Shown piece after piece: positions 51,722-59,697 of a stretch of 64,000 nt of DNA. The DNA lies in NCBI GenBank assembly GCA_910586485.1, contig CAJUIA010000004.1, positions 62,001 through 126,000 on the forward strand. The letters are read 5' to 3'. A program made the position numbers and the translations under genes. The stretch is from an uncultured Acetatifactor sp. (GTDB lineage Bacteria > Bacillota > Clostridia > Lachnospirales > Lachnospiraceae). Below the pieces are notes generated by a model. The model saw only the letters and a program-made list of their open reading frames with translations, ran no database searches and had not been told where the DNA came from. How positions within the stretch are numbered: the stretch's first letter is position 1; every line of letters begins with the position of its first letter.

Positions 51722-51840
51722 GAGAAATGCCGTATTTTAGGCATTTCTCGGTGTGAGACTTAGAGTTTCTCCGCGAAGCAGCCTATGCTGCGAGCGGCTA
51801 GAAACTCTTCTCACACTAATCCCACGGAGCGAAAGCTCCG
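51722..51840. repeat. Cluster of three perfect or nested hairpins
   Basis: At 51722-51749 GAGAAATGCC pairs with GGCATTTCTC. At 51751-51816 there is a three-tier structure (GTGTGAGA/TCTCACAC, AGAGTTTCT/AGAAACTCT, CCGC/GCGG, GCAGC/GCTGC). At 51825-51840 CGGAGC-GAAA-GCTCCG has a GNRA tetraloop. It fills the divergent gap between the PF06541 gene and folC and resembles the hairpin groups at 1426 and 4464. Confidence 0.8.
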
Positions 51841-51924
51841 ATGAAGAATACCGCTGCCCATAGTATGAACGGAAACTCAAGAAAATATGTAAATATAAGG
51901 ATAATTGCGGGAGGTGTAAAGCGG

Positions 51925-53220
51925 ATGAAAGAGCGTGAAGTGACGGAATATATTGAAAGCATAAGCGGCAGGGGAATTGTGCCCGGCTTGGGCAGCATCC
52001 GGGAGCTGTGCAGGAGACTGGATTCGCCCCAAAAGGCGCTGAAATTTGTACATGTGGCCGGAACAAACGGAAAAGGCTCTGTATCCGCCTATATGGCAGA
52101 GGCTTTAAAATGCGGCGGTTATCGGGTGGGAAGATATATATCGCCTGTTATTTTTGAGTACAGAGAACGGATTCAGGTGAATGGCAGATATATTACCAAG
52201 GAGGCCTTGGGAAGACTGCTGGAGCAGGTAAAGCAGGCCTGCGACGAGATGGTATCGGATGGAATGCCGCAGCCCACAGCCTTTGAGGTGGAGACGGCAC
52301 TGGGATTTTTATATTTCAGGGAGAAGAGCTGTGACATCGTGATTTTGGAGGCAGGGATGGGCGGACTGCTGGATGCCACCAACGTCATCGACTTTTCCTT
52401 ACTGGCAGTGATTACATCCGTGAGTATGGATCATATGAAATTCCTGGGGAATACGCTGGAAGAGATTGCGGCCCAGAAGGCAGGGATCATAAAGACTGGC
52501 TGCCGGGTGGTTAGCGCCGGTCAACAGCCAGAAGCGGCAGGAGTAATTGCGGAAAGAGCTGCGGCGCTTGGCTGCCCCCTTTCGGTGGTGGAAAATTCAC
52601 GGATTACCTCCGTAAAATATGGCTTGGAAAAGCAGCGTTTCTGCTATGGAGGGCTTTCCGGGCTGGAAATTTCCTTGGCCGGTAAGTATCAGATTGAGAA
52701 TGCAGCATTGGCGGTTAAAGCCCTGAAGGCTTTGGGCGGGCAGGGTTTTCCGCTTGCGGAAGAAAAACTGCGGCAGGGCTTAAAGCAGACGGCCTGGGCA
52801 GGGCGCTTCAGCATTGTGGGGAAAAAGCCTTATTTTATTGTGGATGGTGCCCATAATGAGGACGCTGCAAAAAGGTTTGCGGAATCGGTAGAATTTTATT
52901 TTACAAATAAAAGAATTATCTATATAATGGGAGTGTTGAAGGATAAGGAATACGAAAAGATGATTGCGCTCACACATGGCCTGGCGGATCAGATCATCAC
53001 GGTTACGCCGCCGGACAGCCAAAGAGCACTGCCTGCTTATGAGCTGGCAAAAGAAGTGGCAAAGGTTCATCCGAACGTAACGGCAGTGGACAGCCTGGAA
53101 GAGGCGGTGGAGATGGGGCGGCTGCTTGCAGGTAAGGAGGACGTGATCATTGCCTTCGGCACATTATCATTTGCGGGACGTATGATTAAAATTGCAGGCG
53201 GCAACAGAGAGGTTATTTAA
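51925..53220 (+). CDS. folC: Folylpolyglutamate synthase / dihydrofolate synthase
   Basis: 431 residues of the Mur-ligase-like family. P-loop HVAGTNGKGSVSAYMAEAL near 46, DLLDATNVI-type block EAGMGGLLDATNVID near 145, and DGAHNEDAAKRFAE near 310. It adds glutamate to dihydropteroate or folate. ATG 51925 has GGGAGG 10 bases upstream. First gene of a folate operon continuing with folE, an HD protein, folP and folB-folK; gaps are one base or overlapping until the HD gene. Confidence 0.92.
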   Translation: MKEREVTEYIESISGRGIVPGLGSIRELCRRLDSPQKALKFVHVAGTNGKGSVSAYMAEALKCGGYRVGRYISPVIFEYRERIQVNGRYITKEALGRLLEQVKQACDEMVSDGMPQPTAFEVETALGFLYFREKSCDIVILEAGMGGLLDATNVIDFSLLAVITSVSMDHMKFLGNTLEEIAAQKAGIIKTGCRVVSAGQQPEAAGVIAERAAALGCPLSVVENSRITSVKYGLEKQRFCYGGLSGLEISLAGKYQIENAALAVKALKALGGQGFPLAEEKLRQGLKQTAWAGRFSIVGKKPYFIVDGAHNEDAAKRFAESVEFYFTNKRIIYIMGVLKDKEYEKMIALTHGLADQIITVTPPDSQRALPAYELAKEVAKVHPNVTAVDSLEEAVEMGRLLAGKEDVIIAFGTLSFAGRMIKIAGGNREVI

Positions 53221-53221
53221 G

Positions 53222-53803
53222 ATGGTAGATCAGAAGAAGATACGGGAAGGGGTCAGACTTTTACTGGAGGGAATCGGAGAGGATTCGGAAAGAGAAGGGC
53301 TGGCGGAGACTCCTGACAGGATTGCAAGGATGTACGGAGAGATTTTTTCCGGTTTGGAGGAGGATGCGGCCGTTCCGCTATCAAGGGTGTTTACGGTTGA
53401 CAGCGGCGAGATGGTGCTGGAAAAGGATATTGTCTTCTATTCCATGTGCGAGCATCATATGATGCCCTTTTTCGGCAAGGCACATGTGGCTTATATTCCG
53501 GACGGAAAGGTGGTGGGCTTAAGTAAGCTGGCCCGGACGGTGGAAATTTATGCAAAAAGGCTTCAGATACAGGAAAGGATGACGGGGCAGATCGTGGATG
53601 CGGTGATGGAGCATCTGTCGCCTAAGGGCGCCATGGTGGTGCTGGAAGCGGAGCATATGTGCATGACTATGCGGGGAGTAAAAAAGCCCGGCAGCAAGAC
53701 AGTGAGCGTTGCGGTCAGAGGGGTCTTTGAGAATAATGATAAGCTGCAGAACTGCTTTTTTCAAATGCTGCGGCTGGACAGGGGAAGCGGTATTGAAGGA
53801 TAG
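53222..53803 (+). CDS. folE: GTP cyclohydrolase I
   Basis: 193 residues. DTPDRIARMY-type block TPDRIARMYGEIFSG near 32, zinc ligands in SMCEHHMMPFFGKAHVAYIP (CEHH near 77 plus a later Cys in HMCMTMRG) and the C-terminal SKTVSVAVRG. It opens GTP to dihydroneopterin triphosphate. ATG 53222 starts one base after the folC stop. The stop overlaps the TTG of the HD gene. Confidence 0.95.
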   Translation: MVDQKKIREGVRLLLEGIGEDSEREGLAETPDRIARMYGEIFSGLEEDAAVPLSRVFTVDSGEMVLEKDIVFYSMCEHHMMPFFGKAHVAYIPDGKVVGLSKLARTVEIYAKRLQIQERMTGQIVDAVMEHLSPKGAMVVLEAEHMCMTMRGVKKPGSKTVSVAVRGVFENNDKLQNCFFQMLRLDRGSGIEG

Positions 53804-54278
53804 AATAAATAAAATATTAAATCACCATTTATTTATTGAAAATCTGGAAAAGAATAGGACGGCAGAAGCAGACAGGCGCTTCTGCCGTCATGGCATGGAG
53901 CATTTTCTGGATGTGGCCAGGATCGGCAGGATAATCAACCTGGAAGAAAACTTAGGAATTCCCACGGAATTAATTTATGGGGCGGCTCTGCTCCATGACA
54001 TCGGGAAACACAGGCAGTATGAGGAAGGAATTCCCCATGAGCAGGCAAGTGCCCTGATTGCGCCGGAAATTCTGCGGGAATGCGGGTTTACGGAAAACGA
54101 AACGAGTGTTATTACAGATGCAATTCTGGCACACAGGAACAGCGATGTAATTTCGGAGCGGAATTTGCGGGGGGTGCTGTACCGGGCGGATAAGGCCAGC
54201 CGTCCCTGCTTTGCCTGCAGGGCGGAACCGGATTGTAATTGGAAGGACGGCAGGAAAAACAAGGAGATTCTTTATTAA
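53793..54278 (+). CDS. HD-domain phosphohydrolase in folate operon
   Basis: 161 residues with the HD metal motif complete: CRHGMEHFLDVARI (His near 31), ALLHDIGKHRQY (HD near 66), EQAS and ILAHRN with a downstream His. A C-terminal Cys cluster (CFACRAEPDC) may bind metal. TTG start at 53793 with GGGGAAG upstream, overlapping folE by 11 bases. No Nudix FolQ gene is seen in this operon, so this protein is a candidate for removing phosphate or pyrophosphate from dihydroneopterin triphosphate (inference from position only). Confidence 0.82.
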   Translation: MKDRINKILNHHLFIENLEKNRTAEADRRFCRHGMEHFLDVARIGRIINLEENLGIPTELIYGAALLHDIGKHRQYEEGIPHEQASALIAPEILRECGFTENETSVITDAILAHRNSDVISERNLRGVLYRADKASRPCFACRAEPDCNWKDGRKNKEILY

Positions 54279-54355
54279 ACCGTATAATATGGCTTTTCGG
54301 ATAAATTTAGGATCAGGATCATGAAATTTACGCAAAGCGGAATCATGGAGGTCAG

Positions 54356-55171
54356 ATGAAAATAGGAAGCAGGGAATTTCAGACAAAGGGTCACACATAT
54401 GTGATGGGAATCTTAAACGTAACGCCGGACTCTTTCTCCGACGGCGGAAAATGGAACGACAGGGAAAGAGCGTTGAAGCGGGTAGAAGAAATGGTAAAGC
54501 AGGGGGCGGATTTGATCGACATTGGGGGTGAGTCCACCAGACCGGGCTATACTCCCGTAGAGACGGAGGAAGAGATTGCCAGAACGGCTCCTGTGATCGA
54601 AGCGGTGAAGGCCCGCTTTGACATACCGGTATCTTTGGATACCTGTAAATCAGAAGTAGCTCTGGCGGGGATTCAGGCGGGGGCGGATCTGATCAACGAT
54701 ATATGGGGATTAAAGCAGGATGAAAAGATGGCGGGTGTTATTTCTGATAGCGGACTGCCCTGCTGTCTGATGCACAACCGAAAAAAGGCAGAATATAAGA
54801 ATTTTATGCAGGAGGCGGCGGCAGATCTGGCAGAGACCCTTCAGCTGGCGGAAAGGGCCGGGATCGAAGGGGACAAAATCATTTTGGACCCCGGTATAGG
54901 CTTTGCCAAGTCCTATGAGCAGAACCTGGAGATGATAAACTGTCTGGAAGAGCTGCATGTACTGGGATGTCCGCTGCTCCTGGGCTGCAGCCGCAAGTCC
55001 GTGATCGGCCTGACCCTGGATCTGCCTGCAGATCAGAGACTGGAGGGAACGCTGGTCACTACGGTGATCGGTGTAATGAAGGGCTGCATGTTTGTGCGGG
55101 TCCATGACATACAGGAGAACGTGCGCGCCGTCAGAATGACGGAGGCGATACTGGGGGGAGGAAGGAACTGA
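54356..55171 (+). CDS. folP: Dihydropteroate synthase
   Basis: 271 residues of the TIM-barrel family. GILNVTPDSFSDGG near 18, DIGGESTRPGYTPV near 59, SLDTCKSEVA near 95, NDIWGLKQD near 116, ILDPGIGFAKS near 178 and LLGCSRKS near 213 are all conserved. It joins pABA to hydroxymethyldihydropterin pyrophosphate and is the sulfonamide target. ATG 54356 has GGAGG upstream; its stop shares one base with the next ATG. Confidence 0.96.
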   Translation: MKIGSREFQTKGHTYVMGILNVTPDSFSDGGKWNDRERALKRVEEMVKQGADLIDIGGESTRPGYTPVETEEEIARTAPVIEAVKARFDIPVSLDTCKSEVALAGIQAGADLINDIWGLKQDEKMAGVISDSGLPCCLMHNRKKAEYKNFMQEAAADLAETLQLAERAGIEGDKIILDPGIGFAKSYEQNLEMINCLEELHVLGCPLLLGCSRKSVIGLTLDLPADQRLEGTLVTTVIGVMKGCMFVRVHDIQENVRAVRMTEAILGGGRN

Positions 55172-56049
55172 TGTACAGCGTGCAGGGAATGATGTCTGCC
55201 GGAGCAGACAGGGAGGATAAAGACGAGATCAGAATCGAAAAGCTGGAGGTTTATGCCTATCATGGGGTGTATCCGGAGGAAAGAAAGCAGGGGCAGATCT
55301 TTTTGGTCAATGCCGTGCTATATACGGATACGCACAGGGCAGGAGAAGAGGATAAGATAGAGCTTTCCACAGACTATGGTGCAGTCAGTATTTTTATAGA
55401 TGACTGGATGAAAAAGAACACATGTTATACGCTGGAGGCAGCAGCAGAAAGGCTGGCAAGAGCTATATTATTAAATTATGATTTGATATACTCCCTGGAC
55501 CTGGAGATTTTGAAGCCGGAAGCGCCTATTCCCCTTACCTTTGGAAGCGTTTCCGTAAAGATACACAGAGGCTGGCATAAGGCTTATTTATCCGTGGGCT
55601 CTAATATGGGGGACAGGAAAAAATATCTGGAGGACGGAATAGAGGCTTTAAAGGCTCATCCGCTGATGAAGCAGGTTAAGGTATCGGAACTGATTGAGAC
55701 AGCGCCCTACGGCGGAGTGGAGCAGGCGGATTTCCTGAATGCTGCCATTGGCCTGGAAACGCTGCTGGAGCCGGAAGCACTGCTGGAGGTGCTGCATGAA
55801 ATAGAGAACGGTGCAGGCAGGGAACGGACCCTGCGGTGGGGGCCCAGAACTCTTGATCTGGATATTTTGTTTTATGATAAGCTGGTGTATGAAAGCGATA
55901 CGCTGGTAATCCCTCATCCTGACCTGCATAACAGGGAATTTGTTTTAAAGCCTTTAAGTACCATTGCTCCCAATTACCGGCACCCGCTGCTTGGCATGAC
56001 GATCAGTCAGGAGCTGGCGGAGTTGGAAAAATCATCGCTTCCCGTATGA
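55171..56049 (+). CDS. folB-folK: Bifunctional dihydroneopterin aldolase / HPPK
   Basis: 292 residues. The N-terminal FolB domain (about 18-135) has YAYHGVYPEERKQGQ, STDYGAV and LEAAAERLARAIL. The C-terminal FolK domain (about 136-285) has AYLSVGSNMGDRKKYL, ETAPYGGVEQADFLNAAI, RWGPRTLDLDILFYD and IPHPDLHNREFVL. Such FolB-FolK fusions are common in Firmicutes. Its last 43 bases overlap, antisense, the 3' end of the Gx-transporter gene. Confidence 0.94.
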   Translation: MYSVQGMMSAGADREDKDEIRIEKLEVYAYHGVYPEERKQGQIFLVNAVLYTDTHRAGEEDKIELSTDYGAVSIFIDDWMKKNTCYTLEAAAERLARAILLNYDLIYSLDLEILKPEAPIPLTFGSVSVKIHRGWHKAYLSVGSNMGDRKKYLEDGIEALKAHPLMKQVKVSELIETAPYGGVEQADFLNAAIGLETLLEPEALLEVLHEIENGAGRERTLRWGPRTLDLDILFYDKLVYESDTLVIPHPDLHNREFVLKPLSTIAPNYRHPLLGMTISQELAELEKSSLPV

Positions 56050-56534
56050 GAGAGAAGGTATTTATCCGTGAAGGAGGCGGCAAGGCCGGTGAAAAGGCCG
56101 GTGAGGATGCCGCTCAGGGTAAGAAAGGGAAGATAGGCAAACACGCCCGGAGTGGCGGTCAGGGCAAAGGCTGTCAGCAGCTGGCCCAGGTTGTGAGTCA
56201 GTCCTCCGACGGCGCCGGTGAGAAAGTTCAGTTTTTTATGCAGCAGCCGGCAGGTGAAGAACATGGCAAATAAGCTGAAAAAGCCTCCGGAAAGACTGTA
56301 AAAAAAGGACAGAAGCTGACCAAAAAGCAATGCGGAAAGCAGGATACGGACAGTCAGCACCAGTGCGGCGTCTTTTAGAGAATGACGGCGCAAAAGAATC
56401 AGAGTAATGATATTGGCAAGGCCGAGTTTGATTCCGGGAAGGGGAACCAGGGGCGGGATTACACTTTCTGCGGCATAGACGGCAAGGGACAGGGTAACAT
56501 AAAGGCTTAAGACGGTCAGGTGTTTCAGTTTCAT
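56007..56534 (-). CDS. Gx transporter family membrane protein
   Basis: 175 residues, five or six membrane helices, ECF S-component-like. Typical blocks are PLPGIKLGLANIITLI near 30, LSGGFFSLFAM near 80 and GAVGGLTHNLGQLL near 110. The family (PF07456) was once named heptaprenyl diphosphate synthase component I and often sits by NusG-II and ApbE genes. It follows the NusG-II gene by 12 bases. The final codons lie antisense to the end of folB-folK. Confidence 0.87.
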   Translation of the reverse strand: MKLKHLTVLSLYVTLSLAVYAAESVIPPLVPLPGIKLGLANIITLILLRRHSLKDAALVLTVRILLSALLFGQLLSFFYSLSGGFFSLFAMFFTCRLLHKKLNFLTGAVGGLTHNLGQLLTAFALTATPGVFAYLPFLTLSGILTGLFTGLAASFTDKYLLSHTGSDDFSNSASS

Positions 56535-56546
56535 GGAAGCTCCTTA

Positions 56547-56957
56547 TCAGTAGGAAATAATATCAGGCGATATTGTATTTTTATCCTCTTCCTGGGGGCG
56601 CAGCCGGATGACGACCCGGTTGGGCAGGCAGGTGACGGGCAGCCGGGAATTGCTGATAAAGCCCTGACGGACACAGAGCTTGTCAGGGCAGTCTGCGGAA
56701 ATGATGCCGATGCTGCCGGGACGGACTTCTATTTCATTGACATGACCCTCATCCCCGGTGACCGTAAAGCGGTAGGTTTCCCGGACTTCATCTAAGGGGA
56801 TGCTGGCAATCAGCTCCCCGCTTTGGTATATATCCGCGATCAGGCCCGCATCCGGGCTTTTCGGAAGCAGGATATACAGCAGGCTTAAAACAGTTAGCAG
56901 TATTAAGGCCGCTCCGATCAAAAGGGCTGCGGGAACCGTTCGGTCTTTTGCTTTCAT
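56547..56957 (-). CDS. NusG domain II-containing membrane-anchored protein
   Basis: 136 residues: an N-terminal membrane anchor (about 10-32) and an extracytoplasmic NusG-II domain (PF07009) with the signature DCPDKLCVRQGFISNSR near 89, including two Cys, and LPNRVVIRL near 112. Despite the name it is not a transcription factor. It pairs with the Gx transporter gene downstream and is divergent from apbE, a neighbourhood known in flavin-dependent electron-transfer loci of Firmicutes. Confidence 0.87.
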   Translation of the reverse strand: MKAKDRTVPAALLIGAALILLTVLSLLYILLPKSPDAGLIADIYQSGELIASIPLDEVRETYRFTVTGDEGHVNEIEVRPGSIGIISADCPDKLCVRQGFISNSRLPVTCLPNRVVIRLRPQEEDKNTISPDIISY

Positions 56958-57028
56958 GTGATCTCCTGTTAAAAAATAAAATGATTTACACTAACCTCCA
57001 GAAAAGTATAACAAAAAGGACGGAGAAA

Positions 57029-58078
57029 ATGAAGAGATTTTTTGCGGTATGGGCCGTGGCAGTGCTGATGCTTTTCTGCTGCGGCTGCGCGGCCGGAGGG
57101 CCGCAGTCTTTCAAGGTACAGAATGTGGATACGGTGATGGGAACGGTTCTGCAGCAAACCCTGTATATTTCGGACAGAGAAACCCCGGCGGACCAGGAGA
57201 TCGCCTTGCTTTTACGGAAGCTGGAGGAAGAACGGCTCTCTAGAAGACTGGAAACGTCGGAGGTCAGCAGACTGAATCAGGCGGCGGGAGAGGATTCCGG
57301 CAGCGCCGTATCGGACTTTCTGGAGGAAGTTTTGAAGGGCTGCCTGGAAATATGGCAAAAATCCGGAGGTGCTTTTGATATAACGCTGGGAGCAGTGGTG
57401 AGCCTGTGGGATATTGACGGATGGGCCTCAGGGGAAAATCAGGGGGTTTTTGCGCCCCCCAGGGATGAGCAGCTGCGGAAGGCGCTGGAAAGCTGCGGCT
57501 GTGGAAGGATGAAAATAGAGGGGGGCCGCCTGTATCTGCCGGAAGGGATGGAGCTGGATCTGGGAGCGGTGGGCAAGGGAATTGCGCTGGATCAGCTTTT
57601 GGTGTATCTTCGTGAGAAAAATGAAATAACGGGTGCTGTTATATCCTTGGGTGGGAGTATACTGACCTATGGACAGAAGCCTGACGGAGAAAGCTGGAGC
57701 GTGGGGATTGCGGACCCTGAGGATACTGCTTCCATCATCGGCACCCTGACCCTGGAGGGAGAGTGGTTTGTTTCCACATCGGGAGATTATGAGCGATACG
57801 CAGAGGCAGACGGCATAAGGTATCATCATATCATTGACCCGGCTACAGGCTATCCTGCGGACAGCGGAGTCAGGGGAGTAACGATTTTGGCAAAGGAAGG
57901 ATTTTTAAGTGATGCCCTTTCCACGGCATGCTTTATCCTGGGGGAGGAAAAGGGGATGGAGCTGGCGGCAGGCTGCGGCGTGGAGGTACTTTTTGTGGGG
58001 AAGGATGGCCGCATTACAATGAGCGAAGGAATGAAGGCTTATTTTACAGCGGCGGCAGATCATTCCCGCGGAGAATGA
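57029..58078 (+). CDS. apbE: FAD:protein FMN transferase (ApbE), lipoprotein
   Basis: 349 residues with a lipoprotein signal ending LFCCGC. ApbE blocks: VDTVMGTVLQQTLY near 32, GAFDITLGAVVSLW near 113, LDLGAVGKGIALDQL near 175, GGSILTYG near 208, HHIIDPATGYPA near 269 and SDALSTACFILG near 293. It attaches FMN covalently to Thr/Ser of exported flavoproteins outside the membrane. ATG 57029 has AAGGACGGAG upstream. Divergent from the NusG-II gene with a 71-base gap; the modified flavoprotein is not in the window. Confidence 0.93.
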   Translation: MKRFFAVWAVAVLMLFCCGCAAGGPQSFKVQNVDTVMGTVLQQTLYISDRETPADQEIALLLRKLEEERLSRRLETSEVSRLNQAAGEDSGSAVSDFLEEVLKGCLEIWQKSGGAFDITLGAVVSLWDIDGWASGENQGVFAPPRDEQLRKALESCGCGRMKIEGGRLYLPEGMELDLGAVGKGIALDQLLVYLREKNEITGAVISLGGSILTYGQKPDGESWSVGIADPEDTASIIGTLTLEGEWFVSTSGDYERYAEADGIRYHHIIDPATGYPADSGVRGVTILAKEGFLSDALSTACFILGEEKGMELAAGCGVEVLFVGKDGRITMSEGMKAYFTAAADHSRGE

Positions 58079-58105
58079 GTCAGACGGCCTTTCACGAAAC
58101 CTTAC

Positions 58106-58133
58106 TTGCTTAAGCGGGAGGATATGGTATAAT
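58106..58133 (+). promoter_or_regulatory. Promoter of zinc-sensor gene
   Basis: TTGCTT at 58106-58111, 16-base spacer, TATAAT at 58128-58133 within an extended TGG-TATAAT. It gives a leader of about 200 bases. Confidence 0.7.
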
Positions 58134-58135
58134 AT

Positions 58136-58195
58136 AAACATCACAGCAGAAAAACAAGCGGATGCGAAGCAGCCATTTGTTTTTCTGTGATGTTT
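58136..58195 (+). repeat. Long leader hairpin
   Basis: AAACATCACAG...GAAAAACAA pairs with TTGTTTTTC...TGTGATGTTT with a three-base bulge, starting right after the -10 box. TAACGAGCAA follows, as near 2162 and 18999, and further short GC stems fill 58205-58330. Confidence 0.7.
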
Positions 58196-58338
58196 AACGA
58201 GCAAGCAGCCTGCGACAGCAGGCACAAAGCGCCATGAGAACGAAGTTCGCAGGGCGTGTGCTTGCGAGTATCAAGTGGAGAACAGAAAAACAAAGCGGCA
58301 AAGCGGCCTGCCGTATAAATTTAAAAGGATGTGAGCAG

Positions 58339-58683
58339 ATGGAGGAAGGTTTGTATATCAACGTGGACGAAGAGACCTTAAAGGCGATAGACGAGAAGAT
58401 GCCGCCGGAGGAAGAGCTTCAGGATCTGGCAGAGTTCTTTAAGGTATTTGGAGATGCTACGCGGCTGAAAATATTGTATGTATTGCTTTCATCGGAAATG
58501 TGCGTGTATGATATTGCCGCCGTTTTGAATATGTCCCAGTCTGCGATTTCCCACCAGCTCAGAGTGTTGAAGCAGATGGATTTGGTGAAAAACCGCAGAG
58601 AAGGAAAAACCATTCTATACTCTCTGGCTGACGGACACATTGTGACGATCTTAAGCCAGGGACTGGATCATATTGAAGAATAA
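58339..58683 (+). CDS. ArsR/SmtB-family zinc-type repressor
   Basis: 114 residues. Winged helix with FKVFGDATRLKILYVLL near 33, MCVYDIAAVLNMSQSAISHQLRVLK (in pieces: CVYDIAAVLN, SQSAISHQLRVL) and a beta-wing KNRREGKTILYSL. The C-terminal alpha5 helix has Asp, His, His and Glu at relative positions 0, 2, 13 and 16 (DGH ... HIEE), the spacing of the SmtB/CzrA zinc site. It should release DNA when zinc rises. No efflux pump is adjacent. ATG 58339 has AAAGGATGTGAG upstream. Confidence 0.9.
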   Translation: MEEGLYINVDEETLKAIDEKMPPEEELQDLAEFFKVFGDATRLKILYVLLSSEMCVYDIAAVLNMSQSAISHQLRVLKQMDLVKNRREGKTILYSLADGHIVTILSQGLDHIEE

Positions 58684-58686
58684 TAT

Positions 58687-59616
58687 TTATGACTTTTGCA
58701 GACGGTTGAGGTAATTGTCTTCTCTTGCCGTCTCGTCTTTTGCCGTCTGAAGAAGACGTTCACAGGAGGCGGCATCTTCCTGCCGCTGCTCATCGGTGTA
58801 GGATGCAAGCTCTCTGCGTATATCTTCCACAACCCCGGTTTTGTCCGCATAATGCCAGAAATACTCCTGCAGTCTGCAGTCACTGTAATGCCAGGGCTTG
58901 GAAACCATGATATAATGAATGATTTTGATCTCATCCTCGGCGCAGGGGAGAATACCAAAAACCTCGGTGTTCCAGCCGGGGTGAAGCCAAAGCACTCTGT
59001 CTTTGCAAAGCACGTTCAGATAATCCTCGTCCTGGGTGACGACGAAGTTATAAACGCCCAGCAGCTCCACAAATTTCGCCAGCAGGTGGTTCTCACGAAA
59101 GGCTTTGCAGTTTAAGACGATCAGGCCTGCATTGAAATAGGCGTTTCGGCTGATGCCCAGCACCTTTTCCACATAAGTTCCGTAAACGTTTTCCTGTACC
59201 ATGGCCTGTTCATGCGCAGCAGCCACATAATTATCTTTCAGGTCATGGTCATACAATTCTGCCATATTTCCCAGGACGATGGTATCGCTGTCAATATAGA
59301 CTGCCTTTTCATATTCGGGAAACATTTCCGAAATGAACAGGCGGTAATAGGTGGTTTTTGTGTAGTAATCCCGTATGGGCAGCCGGTCCTGGATGGATTC
59401 CAGAAAGGCGGTAACATCCGGAAAGCACACGGAAAAATGCTCATCCTGCATTTTCAGCAGCTCGTCCCTGTGAGCTTCGGAAATGCCTGTATTCAGGATG
59501 TGGATACGATACCTGCGGCTGCGGTCTGCATTCTCGATCAGAGAACGGATGGAAACAATGGCAAACTTGGCGAAAATATCATCGCAGGCATAAAAAACAG
59601 GAATGATGTCGTTCAT
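58687..59616 (-). CDS. Glycosyltransferase family 8 protein
   Basis: 309 residues. GT8 features: N-terminal IPVFYACDDIFAKFAIVSIRSL in pieces (PVFYACDD, IVSIRSL), DXD in AVYIDSDTIVLG (109-111), YFNAGLIVLN near 166, and HYIMVSKPWHYSD near 233. The C-terminus is a charged helical tail. It likely adds a hexose to a cell-surface glycan or glycoprotein. It is convergent with the zinc-sensor gene, with only three bases between stops. Confidence 0.9.
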   Translation of the reverse strand: MNDIIPVFYACDDIFAKFAIVSIRSLIENADRSRRYRIHILNTGISEAHRDELLKMQDEHFSVCFPDVTAFLESIQDRLPIRDYYTKTTYYRLFISEMFPEYEKAVYIDSDTIVLGNMAELYDHDLKDNYVAAAHEQAMVQENVYGTYVEKVLGISRNAYFNAGLIVLNCKAFRENHLLAKFVELLGVYNFVVTQDEDYLNVLCKDRVLWLHPGWNTEVFGILPCAEDEIKIIHYIMVSKPWHYSDCRLQEYFWHYADKTGVVEDIRRELASYTDEQRQEDAASCERLLQTAKDETAREDNYLNRLQKS

Positions 59617-59697
59617 ATTCGTTTCTCTCTTTCATCTGGTAAGTATATCAGCCCACAATGGGCGGGTGTTTTGTAAACAGTCTCTCACTGGGGAATT

